Positions 22,851 through 30,318 of a stretch of DNA of 34,265 bases are shown here, piece by piece. Source of the stretch: Sphaerochaetaceae bacterium. Its GTDB lineage: Bacteria; Spirochaetota; Spirochaetia; Sphaerochaetales; Sphaerochaetaceae. The first letter of the stretch is position 1, and each line of letters begins with the position of its first letter. The position numbers and the translations under genes were made by a program. Under the pieces are notes generated by a model. The model saw nothing but the letters and a program-made list of their open reading frames with translations, made no database searches and was not told the DNA's origin. The DNA is taken from the NCBI GenBank assembly GCA_024405015.1, contig JAKSPE010000018.1, positions 1 through 34,265 on the forward strand, written 5' to 3'.

Positions 22851-23714
22851 ATGACAATCGGTTGGATCGGAACCGGAATTATGGGACTTTCCATGTGCTC
22901 ACATCTTATGGATGGTGGCTATGAGGCAGTCGTCTACAACAGAACAGCAGCAAAAGCCCAGGCCCTTGTGGACAAGGGAGCAAAGCTGGCTGCAAGTCCA
23001 AGGGAAGTCGCTTCTGCATGTGATGTCGTCTTTACCATGGTCGGTTATCCATCCGATGTCGAAGAGGTCTACTTCGGCGAAAACGGAATCTTCAAGGGAA
23101 TCCGCAAAGGCAGCATCGTTGTTGACATGACAACCACAAAGCCATCTTTGGCAGAGAGAATCTATGCCAAGGCCCAGGAAATCGGCTGTGAAGCACTTGA
23201 TGCTCCAGTCTCAGGTGGAGACTCCGGCGCAAGAAACGCATGCCTTTCCATCATGGTCGGTGGAGACCAGAGCACACTGGACAAGGTGATGCCAATGCTC
23301 AAGCTCATGGGAACCTCCATCATCCTCGAAGGTGCAGCCGGTGCTGGTCAGCACACCAAGATGGCAAACCAGATCCAGATCACAGGAACCATGATCGGCA
23401 TGTCCGAAGCCCTCCTCTATGCCAAGAAGGCCGGCCTTGACCTCAAGACCATGGTCGACACCATCTCCAAGGGTGCTGCAGGCTGCCATGCATTAAACAA
23501 CCTTGCTCCAAGAGTCATCAAGGGCGACTACAACCCAGGCTTCATCATCAACCATTTCATCAAGGACATGGGAATTGCGCTGGAAGAGGCAAAACGAATG
23601 GGAATCGAGCTCAAGGGTGTTGAACTTGTCGAGTCACTGTACAGGAAGCTTCAGGAAGCCGGTGGCGGCGCTGAAGGAACACAGGCTCTGGTAAAGGCAC
23701 TCGGAGAGTTCTGA
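22851..23714 (+). CDS. Beta-hydroxyacid dehydrogenase (3-hydroxyisobutyrate dehydrogenase family)
   Basis: A 287-residue NAD(P)-dependent oxidoreductase. It has the nucleotide fold GWIGTGIMG near the N-terminus, the substrate motif DAPVSGGDSGA (about 117-127) and catalytic Lys in the HTKMANQIQI segment. The family includes 3-hydroxyisobutyrate dehydrogenase, tartronate semialdehyde reductase and glyoxylate/succinic-semialdehyde reductases; the sequence alone does not decide among them. The start at 22851 (MTIGWIG) has GGAGG five bases upstream; the frame extends 27 codons further but without a ribosome site and across the promoter. It heads a four-gene plus-strand operon. Confidence 0.9.
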   Translation: MTIGWIGTGIMGLSMCSHLMDGGYEAVVYNRTAAKAQALVDKGAKLAASPREVASACDVVFTMVGYPSDVEEVYFGENGIFKGIRKGSIVVDMTTTKPSLAERIYAKAQEIGCEALDAPVSGGDSGARNACLSIMVGGDQSTLDKVMPMLKLMGTSIILEGAAGAGQHTKMANQIQITGTMIGMSEALLYAKKAGLDLKTMVDTISKGAAGCHALNNLAPRVIKGDYNPGFIINHFIKDMGIALEEAKRMGIELKGVELVESLYRKLQEAGGGAEGTQALVKALGEF

Positions 23715-24514
23715 TGGCCAAGAAGGAAAAGCTCTCAGGACAGCAGAAGTTCGAGCAATACTACGGTGAACTCTATGGCTCAAGATGGCTGACTCTCAAA
23801 GAGGCGCTTCTGAAAGAGACCAATCCGATCTCCCTCTCAGACAAACTTGTTCAGCCATATTACATGGACAGAGCCTCCATTTTGGCAGCATCTATTCTAC
23901 CGATTACGGAAAATAATAATGTGTTAGATATGTGTGCAGCCCCTGGAGGCAAGACTTTGTCCATCGCACTGCGCCTAAATGGTACTGGAAGCCTCACCTC
24001 AAACGACCGCTCCGCATCCAGACGGAACCGACTGATCAACGTCTTGGACAATTGTCTGACCCCTGAGATGAAAGCCGTCGTCAAGGTTACTGGCCATGAC
24101 AGCACAACCTGGTCCCTTCACGAGAAGGATGCCTATGACAGAATCCTTTTGGATGCACCATGCTCTTCGGAGCGCCATGTGCTTACCGATGCCAGCGCCT
24201 TGTCCATTTGGAGCCCAAACCGACCAAAGCAGCTTGCCATTCAGCAATTTGCAATGCTTGCAGCCGCTCTGGATGCCTGTAAAAGCGGTGGATACATCCT
24301 TTACAGCACCTGCTCCATCTGTGAACTTGAGAATGAGCTTGTCATAGAGAAGCTTTTCAAAAAGCGCGAAGGCCTTTTTGAGGAAGTGGACATGCTTTTG
24401 GCAAATCCGGACCTTGATAAGTTCTCTGAACCACTGAAACATGGCAGAATTGCACTTCCTGACACACAAGATGGTGCAGGGCCTTTGTATTTCTGCTTGA
24501 TTAGAAAGAATTAA
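23714..24514 (+). CDS. RsmB/RsmF (NOL1/NOP2/Sun)-family rRNA m5C methyltransferase
   Basis: A 266-residue SAM-dependent cytosine-5 RNA methyltransferase. It has motif I LDMCAAPGGKT (71-81), motif IV DAPCSSE with Cys150, and motif VI STCS with Cys200, the pair of cysteines used in catalysis and product release. It ends in the family's HGRIALPDTQDGAGPLYFCLIRK. It lacks the PUA domain of RsmF and the NusB domain of RsmB, so it is a core-only form. The ATG overlaps the stop of the preceding gene (TGATG). The target base is not determined. Confidence 0.9.
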   Translation: MAKKEKLSGQQKFEQYYGELYGSRWLTLKEALLKETNPISLSDKLVQPYYMDRASILAASILPITENNNVLDMCAAPGGKTLSIALRLNGTGSLTSNDRSASRRNRLINVLDNCLTPEMKAVVKVTGHDSTTWSLHEKDAYDRILLDAPCSSERHVLTDASALSIWSPNRPKQLAIQQFAMLAAALDACKSGGYILYSTCSICELENELVIEKLFKKREGLFEEVDMLLANPDLDKFSEPLKHGRIALPDTQDGAGPLYFCLIRKN

Positions 24515-24528
24515 AATTTGGTAATATA

Positions 24529-25653
24529 ATGAGTTATGTAGCAATAGATCGATGCTCAAGCTATGAGTTTGACAAACTCTACTCCACGCTTTTGCGTGTA
24601 TGCGAATGGGCACATATGCCGGATGTGGCAGGGAAAAAGGTCCTTGTCAAACCGAATATCCTCTCCGATGCGAAACCGGAAGACTGCATCACCACCCATC
24701 CAGAGGTGGTTCGTGCCGTCATTCGACTTTTAAAGGGTAAAGGTGCTCTTGAGGTGTACGTGGGAGATTCTCCAGGACTTCATGGACCTACTTTCAGCGC
24801 AAAGGTCTGTGGTGTTGGCGATGTCTGTAAGCAGGAAGGTGCAATCTGGTGTGATTTCACCCATGCTCCCGTCTCCAAACAGATCAACGGCACACGCCAC
24901 AAGCTTCCGATGGCTGCCATTTTGGATGAAGTGGATATGGTGTTCTCCGTGTCCAAGTTCAAAACACATCAGCTCATGTACTGCACAGGAGCCGTGAAGA
25001 ACCTGTTCGGAACCATTCCAAATCTCAATAAGGGTGCCTGTCACGTGAAGTTTCCAAGCCGTGAAAGCTTTGCAAAACTCATTGTCGGCATTCACGAGAC
25101 CATCAAGCCGGCCTTCTGCATCATGGATGCCATCATTGGCATGGAAGGTGCCGGTCCTGCCAATGGAGTTCCAAGAGCTGTGAATCTTCTGATGGCATCG
25201 GACAACTGCTTTGCCATGGACACAGCCCAGGCTGTGATTATGGGATACGACACCAAAGACATCCCAATTCTGAACGAGGCAAAAAAGCGCCGTCTTCTGC
25301 CGAAGGAAATCACCTACCCTATCTTGGATGCAAGTGAGATCGTCATTAGTGACTTTGACAGAATCGAGATCAAAGAGAAGACGAATTTCATCCGAACTTT
25401 GGTTGTTCCATACTTCACAAAAGGCATGCAAAAACGTCGTCAGAAGAAGGAGCCTGCTCCACAGTTCAACGATGACAGATGCATTCGGTGTCTGCGATGC
25501 GTGAACATTTGTCCTCCGAAAGCCCTGTCGCTTCAGCAAGAGGAAAACGGTATCAAGCATGTCGTTTGCGACTACGAGAAATGCATCCGTTGCTACTGCT
25601 GTCATGAGATGTGTCCAGTCGATGCAATCATCATCGGGAAAAAGGAGAGCTGA
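24529..25653 (+). CDS. DUF362 protein with two [4Fe-4S] ferredoxin motifs
   Basis: A 374-residue protein. Residues about 35-270 are a DUF362 domain (KKVLVKPNILSDAKPEDCITTHPEVVRAV, VYVGDSPG, KFKTHQLMYCTGAVKNLFG). The C-terminus carries two clusters, CIRCLRCVNICP and CIRCYCCHEMCP, for two 4Fe-4S centres. DUF362 proteins occur widely in anaerobes and are assumed to be iron-sulfur electron carriers or oxidoreductases; no reaction is firmly established. No Shine-Dalgarno is visible before the ATG, 14 bases after the methyltransferase stop. The next gene overlaps its stop. Confidence 0.9.
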   Translation: MSYVAIDRCSSYEFDKLYSTLLRVCEWAHMPDVAGKKVLVKPNILSDAKPEDCITTHPEVVRAVIRLLKGKGALEVYVGDSPGLHGPTFSAKVCGVGDVCKQEGAIWCDFTHAPVSKQINGTRHKLPMAAILDEVDMVFSVSKFKTHQLMYCTGAVKNLFGTIPNLNKGACHVKFPSRESFAKLIVGIHETIKPAFCIMDAIIGMEGAGPANGVPRAVNLLMASDNCFAMDTAQAVIMGYDTKDIPILNEAKKRRLLPKEITYPILDASEIVISDFDRIEIKEKTNFIRTLVVPYFTKGMQKRRQKKEPAPQFNDDRCIRCLRCVNICPPKALSLQQEENGIKHVVCDYEKCIRCYCCHEMCPVDAIIIGKKES

Positions 25654-26135
25654 TGACTAGAGTATATCTTCTAACAGTGCTGCTATCACTGCTTCCGATC
25701 TCTGAGCTCAGAGGTGCCATTCCTTATGCCTACCTCAACGAAGTGCCACTATGGCTTGCAGCATTGGTAAGCATTGCCACCAATGCCTGCGTGTCGGTTT
25801 TAGCATTCCTGTTTCTGGAAACCATCAACAAGCTGCTTCTGAAATGGAATGTCTACAAGCGGTTTTTCGACAAGACCGTTGACCGTGCACGAAACAAGGT
25901 GGGAGAAAAAGTTAGTAAGTATGGCTTACTTGGACTTATGTTGTTTGTGGCAATACCTTTACCAATTACAGGCGCCTGGACAGGCTCCCTTGGTGCTTGG
26001 GTCATGGGACTGGATCGGAAGAAGAGCATACTATTTATTACGCTCGGTGTTCTGATTTCAGGCACAATCGTCAGCATTGTGGTACTCACTGGTGCCGGAA
26101 TCGGACGAATCTTCACCAAAACAATTAATATCTAA
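25653..26135 (+). CDS. Small membrane exporter family protein (PF06695 / COG2426)
   Basis: A 160-residue membrane protein with about four hydrophobic segments. It carries SELRGAIPYAY near the N-terminus and PLPITGAWTGSLGAWVMGLDRKKS in the second half, the two conserved segments of the family annotated as small multi-drug export proteins. Transport activity is little tested. The ATG overlaps the DUF362 stop (TGATG) and AGGAG lies five bases upstream, which favours this start over an upstream in-frame ATG at 25611. It is the last gene of the operon. Confidence 0.82.
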   Translation: MTRVYLLTVLLSLLPISELRGAIPYAYLNEVPLWLAALVSIATNACVSVLAFLFLETINKLLLKWNVYKRFFDKTVDRARNKVGEKVSKYGLLGLMLFVAIPLPITGAWTGSLGAWVMGLDRKKSILFITLGVLISGTIVSIVVLTGAGIGRIFTKTINI

Positions 26136-26153
26136 TTTCTATAACTAGAGTTA

Positions 26154-27773
26154 TCAGTTTGTTAGCACAACTCCCAAACCTTTTGGGAGTTTTATTTTGC
26201 CTTTCACCAGGTTCATGGCCATATCCAGCTTGGTCTCGTAGTCGATTACGTGGCTGGAAAGTGCAAGTGAAAGCCCCTCGCACTCATGGACAAGATCACA
26301 AAGCTCCAGGGCATATTCCTTCTGTGACATGTTCAGAACCACGAGTGTTATTTTGCCCTCTTTTTCGAAGCTGTAGGCAAGCACATCGTTTGGAGTGTTG
26401 GCACATACTTTTGCGTCAGTTGATGTAATCTCATTCCGCTCTTTTCTAAGCTTGATCACCGCGCGGAACAGCTGCAGAAGACTATCGGAATCTGTCTCTT
26501 GTTCGCGGACAGTTCTAATTTGCCAGCCGTCTGAGAAATCCGGCTCCAGCCAAGGCTTTGCCGAACTGAAACCCATGTTCTCAGAGCTGTCCCATTGCAT
26601 TGGTCGACGCTCACCATCACGGCCCTTATGGAATGGCCAATAGCGCTTTCCGACAGGGTCCTGGATCTGGGCCTTTGGAACTGGAGGACTGAGCATGCCA
26701 ATCTCCTCACCCATATATACGACGCTGGAGCCTCTTTGCAGCAAAAGCCACATTGTTAGAAGTCTGGCCATAAAAACGCTGTTGTGGGCCCTTGTGATGG
26801 CTCTAGGAACGTCATGATTGGACAACACCCAGCATGGGGTTCTGCCTTTATCCTTGCTACACAGGTCATACCAATGGCTTGTGACGTTACGAATGTTCTG
26901 TGCAATCAGCTTCTGGTTACACAGCGAGAACTCAAAGGAAAGCTGAAGCTCATCGTTGTTCTTTCCAAGATAGGACGCAGCCATTTCCATCTGGCCCTTA
27001 CCCTGCACCTGGATTTCGCCAAGAAGAGCCCTATCGTCATACTCCTCAATGACGCTTCGAAGTTCACGAATGTACTGATGTGTGAATTCGGTGTTTCTGT
27101 CGTAGACATGGTTCTGCATGTCATATGGTCTTGGCGTAGAGCCGAACATCCATGGATTGTTTCGAAGTTGAGGGTCCTTACCGACCAGGTTGATGACATC
27201 CAGGCGGAAACCATCGATTCCCATGTCCAGATAGAAGCGAACCTCATCAAAGATGGCTTTACGACATTCCGCGTTATGCCAGTTCAGATCTGGTTGCTCC
27301 TTCAAATAGGAATGCAGGTAATACTGCTTTCGGATAGGACTATAGGTCCAGGCCTTTCCTCCAAAACAGGCGACCCAGTTGTTCGGGATGGTATCCGACC
27401 AGATATAGAAGTCGGAGTACTTACTATCTCGTAACTCACTTTGCACAAACCATTTATGCTTATCAGACGTATGATTGAGTACCATATCCATCATAATCTT
27501 GAGGCCCAGTTCGTGAGCATGGCTTACCAATGTTTTCAGGTCATCGATATTACCGAAGATCGGATCAATAGCCCGGTAATCGGAAATGTCATAGCCAAAA
27601 TCCTTCATAGGGCTCTGGTAGATTGGACTCAGCCAGATGGCATCAACGCCAAGGCTCTTGATGTATGGCAGCTTGGAGATGATTCCATTGAGGTCCCCTA
27701 TTCCGTCCCCATTGGAATCCATGTAACTACGTGGATAGATCTGATAGATCACTGCATTCTCATACCAAGCCAT
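26154..27773 (-). CDS. GH13 alpha-glucosidase, probable oligo-1,6-glucosidase type
   Basis: A 539-residue cytosolic glycoside hydrolase. It starts WYENAVIYQIYPRSYMDSNGDGIGDLNGI, typical of the oligo-1,6-glucosidase group. Catalytic residues are the Asp in GFRLDVI (nucleophile), the Glu in LLGEIQ (acid/base) and the Asp in LSNHDVPR. The residue after the nucleophile is Val, as in yeast isomaltase (alpha-1,6), where maltose-type enzymes have other residues. It should release glucose from isomalto-oligosaccharides. The start at 27773 has AGAGGG about six bases upstream; an earlier ATG at 27788 does not. No transporter is adjacent. Confidence 0.92.
   Translation of the reverse strand: MAWYENAVIYQIYPRSYMDSNGDGIGDLNGIISKLPYIKSLGVDAIWLSPIYQSPMKDFGYDISDYRAIDPIFGNIDDLKTLVSHAHELGLKIMMDMVLNHTSDKHKWFVQSELRDSKYSDFYIWSDTIPNNWVACFGGKAWTYSPIRKQYYLHSYLKEQPDLNWHNAECRKAIFDEVRFYLDMGIDGFRLDVINLVGKDPQLRNNPWMFGSTPRPYDMQNHVYDRNTEFTHQYIRELRSVIEEYDDRALLGEIQVQGKGQMEMAASYLGKNNDELQLSFEFSLCNQKLIAQNIRNVTSHWYDLCSKDKGRTPCWVLSNHDVPRAITRAHNSVFMARLLTMWLLLQRGSSVVYMGEEIGMLSPPVPKAQIQDPVGKRYWPFHKGRDGERRPMQWDSSENMGFSSAKPWLEPDFSDGWQIRTVREQETDSDSLLQLFRAVIKLRKERNEITSTDAKVCANTPNDVLAYSFEKEGKITLVVLNMSQKEYALELCDLVHECEGLSLALSSHVIDYETKLDMAMNLVKGKIKLPKGLGVVLTN
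26169..26198 (+). terminator. Terminator of the 22851-26135 operon, inside the opposing coding end
   Basis: AACTCCCAAA (26169-26178) and TTTGGGAGTT (26182-26191) form a 10-bp stem with a 3-nt loop, followed by TTATTTTG on the plus strand. On the minus strand the same bases encode the last residues of the GH13 enzyme. A smaller repeat, ATAACT-AG-AGTTAT (26141-26154), precedes it. Confidence 0.85.
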
Positions 27774-27852
27774 AACGAGCCCTCTCAAACATATCGGATG
27801 ATGTCTATTCTACTACCAAAAACAGGTATTATGGCATCTAAATTTCGTGATA

Positions 27853-28065
27853 TCATTTCCATGTGATTTAACTATGATTTCTATATTGTTTTAATATTTT
27901 TTCCTGTTTAAACAATATCTCTTCGATACAGTTTAGATACAGATATATAATATGCTATGTAATTTTCATATAGTTTTCATATGTTTGTTTAATTGTTCTT
28001 ATATTTTTTTATATTGTTCTAATGTGATTTTAATACGGTTTTCATAGTAGCATCAGTTTTAATTC
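27853..28065 (+). repeat. Phased T-tract array 1 (unit about TTTTnATATnG)
   Basis: The AT-rich space upstream of the glucosidase is built of degenerate 10-12 bp units. From 27963 the T-tracts start at 27963, 27974, 27984, 27996, 28007, 28017, 28028 and 28039, that is, every 10-12 bases. Unit examples are TTTTCATATAG, TTTTCATATG and TTTTAATACG. The helical phasing predicts curved DNA. All units are T-rich on the plus strand. Confidence 0.75.
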
Positions 28066-28440
28066 ATTTTGCAAGTTCTTGAGGCCAAATATATCAGTCG
28101 TAATTATATATCGAGGCATCAGAAACTTCTGTTCATTCATTGGATTCTTCAGTTTGGCTCGATTGCATTTAGGCGGTGGAATGCCTGTACACATGAGAGG
28201 TTCTCAGATCGAAACCATGCAGAACTCTTTTCTTAGAAATTGTATTCCAATATGAAACATGTTAGGCAATCTGGAATACTTTTTCTCCCAAACATAAGAC
28301 ATTTAGGATTCTCTGGTAGACAGTACTCGCAGGTTCCCAAAGCAATCCTGATAGAACGACAAGAGAACCATTTTTCAATAGAAGGGACCTTTGAAAAATC
28401 GAATAAACAATGCTCTAAATTTGTGAAATTTTGCATTGTA
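28066..28440. other. Gene-free block A between repeat arrays
   Basis: About 375 bases of more mixed composition lie between arrays 1 and 2. Short open frames exist on both strands at 28233-28443 but have no ribosome site and no recognisable motif. The 10-mer AATGCCTGTA (28180-28189) recurs in block B at 29891-29900. I see no tRNA, terminator or known RNA here. Confidence 0.4.
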
Positions 28441-28545
28441 TGATTTATCTATTATTTCTATATCATTTTATTATCTTTTAATATAGTTCTGATTTAGTTT
28501 TCTCAATATTTCAATATCGTTATAATATTATATAATTTTTGTATG
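28441..28545 (+). repeat. Phased T-tract array 2
   Basis: T-tracts begin at 28444, 28455, 28466, 28476, 28487, 28498, 28509 and 28520: eight in a row at 10 or 11 bases. Units include TTTCTATATC, TTTTAATATAG and TTTCAATATCG. This is the most regular of the arrays and lies directly downstream of the ParA/RHH genes. Confidence 0.8.
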
Positions 28546-28574
28546 GTAATCACGCACCAATAACGATGTGAAGA

Positions 28575-28613
28575 CAAAAAATATACCCACATCCTATGGC
28601 ATGGATATGGGTA
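28575..28613 (-). terminator. Terminator of the parA / RHH operon
   Basis: TACCCACATCC (28584-28594) pairs with GGATATGGGTA (28603-28613), 11 bp with one wobble and an 8-nt loop, followed on the minus strand by TATTTTTTG. A second, weaker hairpin (28614-28640) lies between it and the gene. Confidence 0.88.
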
Positions 28614-28651
28614 CACCTTTCCTGTTTTCACAGGGTGTTATTTGTGTAAAT

Positions 28652-28894
28652 TCAATTCTTGTACTTCTTTGAGAATTCCTTGAGTGCGAAGCGGATTCCA
28701 GCAGCCCAACCAAGTCCGAGCTCTGAGAACAGATCCTCAAGCTCCTTCTTGAAAGATGGCTCGATGGAGAATGTAGTAAGGATCTTCTTCTCTTTTCCAC
28801 GAGAAGAGGAATCTCCACTGAATACATTATTGGCTCTTACTGCCACATCCTCGTCATATCTTACTGAATCTTCAGGTTTTCTCTTTAATGCCAT
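28652..28894 (-). CDS. Small ribbon-helix-helix protein, probable ParB-like partner of ParA
   Basis: An 80-residue basic protein. The first 35 residues are polar and look disordered. Residues 36-44 (KKILTTFSI) form a likely beta-strand, followed by two helices (about 47-58 and 62-77), the ribbon-helix-helix plan. The gene lies 15 bases after parA with AGGAAGG before the ATG. Small ParA followed by an RHH protein with a flexible N-tail is the design of type Ib plasmid partition systems (ParF/ParG, delta/omega), where the RHH protein binds the centromere repeats and represses its own operon. The family assignment is structural inference; no named family was recognised. Confidence 0.65.
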   Translation of the reverse strand: MALKRKPEDSVRYDEDVAVRANNVFSGDSSSRGKEKKILTTFSIEPSFKKELEDLFSELGLGWAAGIRFALKEFSKKYKN

Positions 28895-28909
28895 AACTTA
28901 CCTTCCTAC

Positions 28910-29671
28910 TTAATCCCAGATTACCTTCTCAAGGCTTACGATTGCCTCAACTGTCTTCTCCTTTAGACCACGTCCCCTTTCCTTGAACTGCTGAGGAGCA
29001 ACTGATGTCTCCTGAGCCTTTCGGAAAACTGGGTCAACCGGAATTCTGAAGACTTCGAACGAACCTTCCTGGGCTGCTTTAAATATATCTCTATGTTGTT
29101 TTATTCTTTCGTCGTAGGAATTGATTATGACTCTTGAATGTCTGACCTGGCTTCGGAGGTTCTTCTTGAGCCTCTTGAGCTCGTCAATGAAGATCTCAAG
29201 ACCATCCAGACTGAACACTTCAGGTGTCATTGGAGTGACAACCTCATCGCTTGCGATAATTGCTGATCTTTCGAGACGACCAAGACCTGGTGAAAGGTCA
29301 AGAATAATATGGTCAAAGTCCTTTGAAAGTTCTGTGATCAGATCCTGGAGCACATAAGGCTCTTCAGCAAGCTTTGTCTCACTGTAGTTCTTGAGAACAC
29401 CACCGATACCAAAGGTCGGAAGCAAGTAAAGGTTTTCAACCTGCTCTACTGGAACAATTGCGTCATTGATATAGCATCTACCCTGAACCACATCAGCAAG
29501 CTCATACTTTGGAGTTGCCTTGAGGAACCAGGAGGATGCATTACCCTGAGGATCAACGTCTATAAGGAGAGTCCTGTAACCGTCCAGTGCGGACTGGCAA
29601 GCAAGAGTACCTGATATTGTTGTCTTTCCTACTCCACCTTTCTGAAGGTGAAACGCAATCGTTTTAGCCAT
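28910..29671 (-). CDS. parA: ParA-family partition ATPase
   Basis: A 253-residue deviant-Walker ATPase. It has Walker A KGGVGKTT (11-18), the Walker A' segment LLIDVDPQGNASS (35-47) and Walker B HIILDLSPG (121-129). There is no N-terminal helix-turn-helix, so it belongs with the short (type Ib / Soj-like) ParA proteins that bind DNA non-specifically as ATP dimers and move cargo along the nucleoid. Its neighbour is an RHH protein rather than a ParB/Spo0J protein. AAAGG precedes the ATG. A promoter lies at 29689-29717. Confidence 0.93.
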   Translation of the reverse strand: MAKTIAFHLQKGGVGKTTISGTLACQSALDGYRTLLIDVDPQGNASSWFLKATPKYELADVVQGRCYINDAIVPVEQVENLYLLPTFGIGGVLKNYSETKLAEEPYVLQDLITELSKDFDHIILDLSPGLGRLERSAIIASDEVVTPMTPEVFSLDGLEIFIDELKRLKKNLRSQVRHSRVIINSYDERIKQHRDIFKAAQEGSFEVFRIPVDPVFRKAQETSVAPQQFKERGRGLKEKTVEAIVSLEKVIWD

Positions 29672-29688
29672 AAAATACCTTTAAAACA

Positions 29689-29717
29689 AATATATACTAT
29701 ACCCTAATTTCATACAA
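29689..29717 (-). promoter_or_regulatory. Promoter of parA
   Basis: On the minus strand TTGTAT (29712-29717), 17 bases, TATATT (29689-29694). It is set at the edge of T-tract array 3, so the proteins binding the array could also control the promoter. Confidence 0.55.
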
Positions 29718-29850
29718 GAGTTTTTTATTTCAAAATGCTTTTCATACATTTTCTATATAATTTTATAATAGGTACCATATCATTTCACAGCATTTACACT
29801 ATCGTTTCATTGATAATCACTATTGATTTGATAAAAAAACTTTAGCAGGA
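29718..29850 (+). repeat. Phased T-tract array 3
   Basis: T-tracts start near 29728, 29739, 29749, 29761, 29783, 29793 and 29805, spaced 10-12 bases with one unit lacking its tract. Units include TTTTCATAC, TTTTATAATAG and TTTACACTATCG. It lies immediately upstream of parA. Confidence 0.68.
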
Positions 29851-30080
29851 AACAAATCGTACAGACCTCGTATAAAGACGACTCGGCAATAATGCCTGTA
29901 GCGAGAATCGGAGCTTCCGATCAGAGCTTATCAGTTAACGGAGAACCATTGGACACACTGTCCCAGATGTCACGTGCTTGCAACCATGCTTATGGTGAAA
30001 TCAATATTCATTGCCACGTACATGGAACACAAAACAGCGTTGCTACGAGCCCTATTTCAGCCATTTTCGTTACAAAATGT
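29851..30080. other. Gene-free block B between repeat arrays
   Basis: About 230 bases of mixed composition between arrays 3 and 4. One 64-codon frame (29892-30086) lacks a ribosome site and shows no motif. It shares the 10-mer AATGCCTGTA with block A. No RNA class was recognised. Confidence 0.4.
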
Positions 30081-30240
30081 AATTGATATAATTTTAATAT
30101 AGTTGTTATTTGTTTTAATATGGTCGTTGTAGTTTTTAAGTATCTAATCCATGAAGTTTTTCTACAATTTCTATATCGCTTACTGTGAAATTATATTCTT
30201 TCTATATAACTATTATATTCTATTTCTACAATTACTCAAT
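30081..30240 (+). repeat. Phased T-tract array 4
   Basis: T-tracts begin at 30092, 30103 and 30113 and continue less regularly to about 30240. Units include TTTTAATATAG, TTTTAATATGG and TTTCTATATCG. Same orientation as the other arrays, but the weakest phasing. Confidence 0.55.
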
Positions 30241-30262
30241 TAAAACAATTTTATATCAATAC

Positions 30263-30292
30263 AAAAAAAAGGAACCCTACTTGAAGGTTCCT
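30263..30292 (-). terminator. Terminator of the valS / lipoprotein operon
   Basis: AGGAACC (30270-30276) and GGTTCCT (30286-30292) form a 7-bp stem with a 9-nt loop, followed on the minus strand by a run of eight U residues. It is 27 bases past the lipoprotein stop. Confidence 0.88.
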
Positions 30293-30318
30293 CGTGTTAA
30301 TCCAAATAGGATTCTTAC

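Noticed and set aside
28233..28443. Overlapping 67-codon frames on both strands
   Set aside because: Neither has a ribosome site, the two mirror each other in position, and the products show no motif.
27853..28545. CRISPR array or replication origin
   Set aside because: The repeats are too short and degenerate for CRISPR and have no unique spacers; no DnaA boxes (TTATCCACA-like) or dnaA gene are present.
29892..30086. 64-codon plus-strand frame in block B
   Set aside because: No ribosome site, no motif, and it runs into an AT-rich repeat array.
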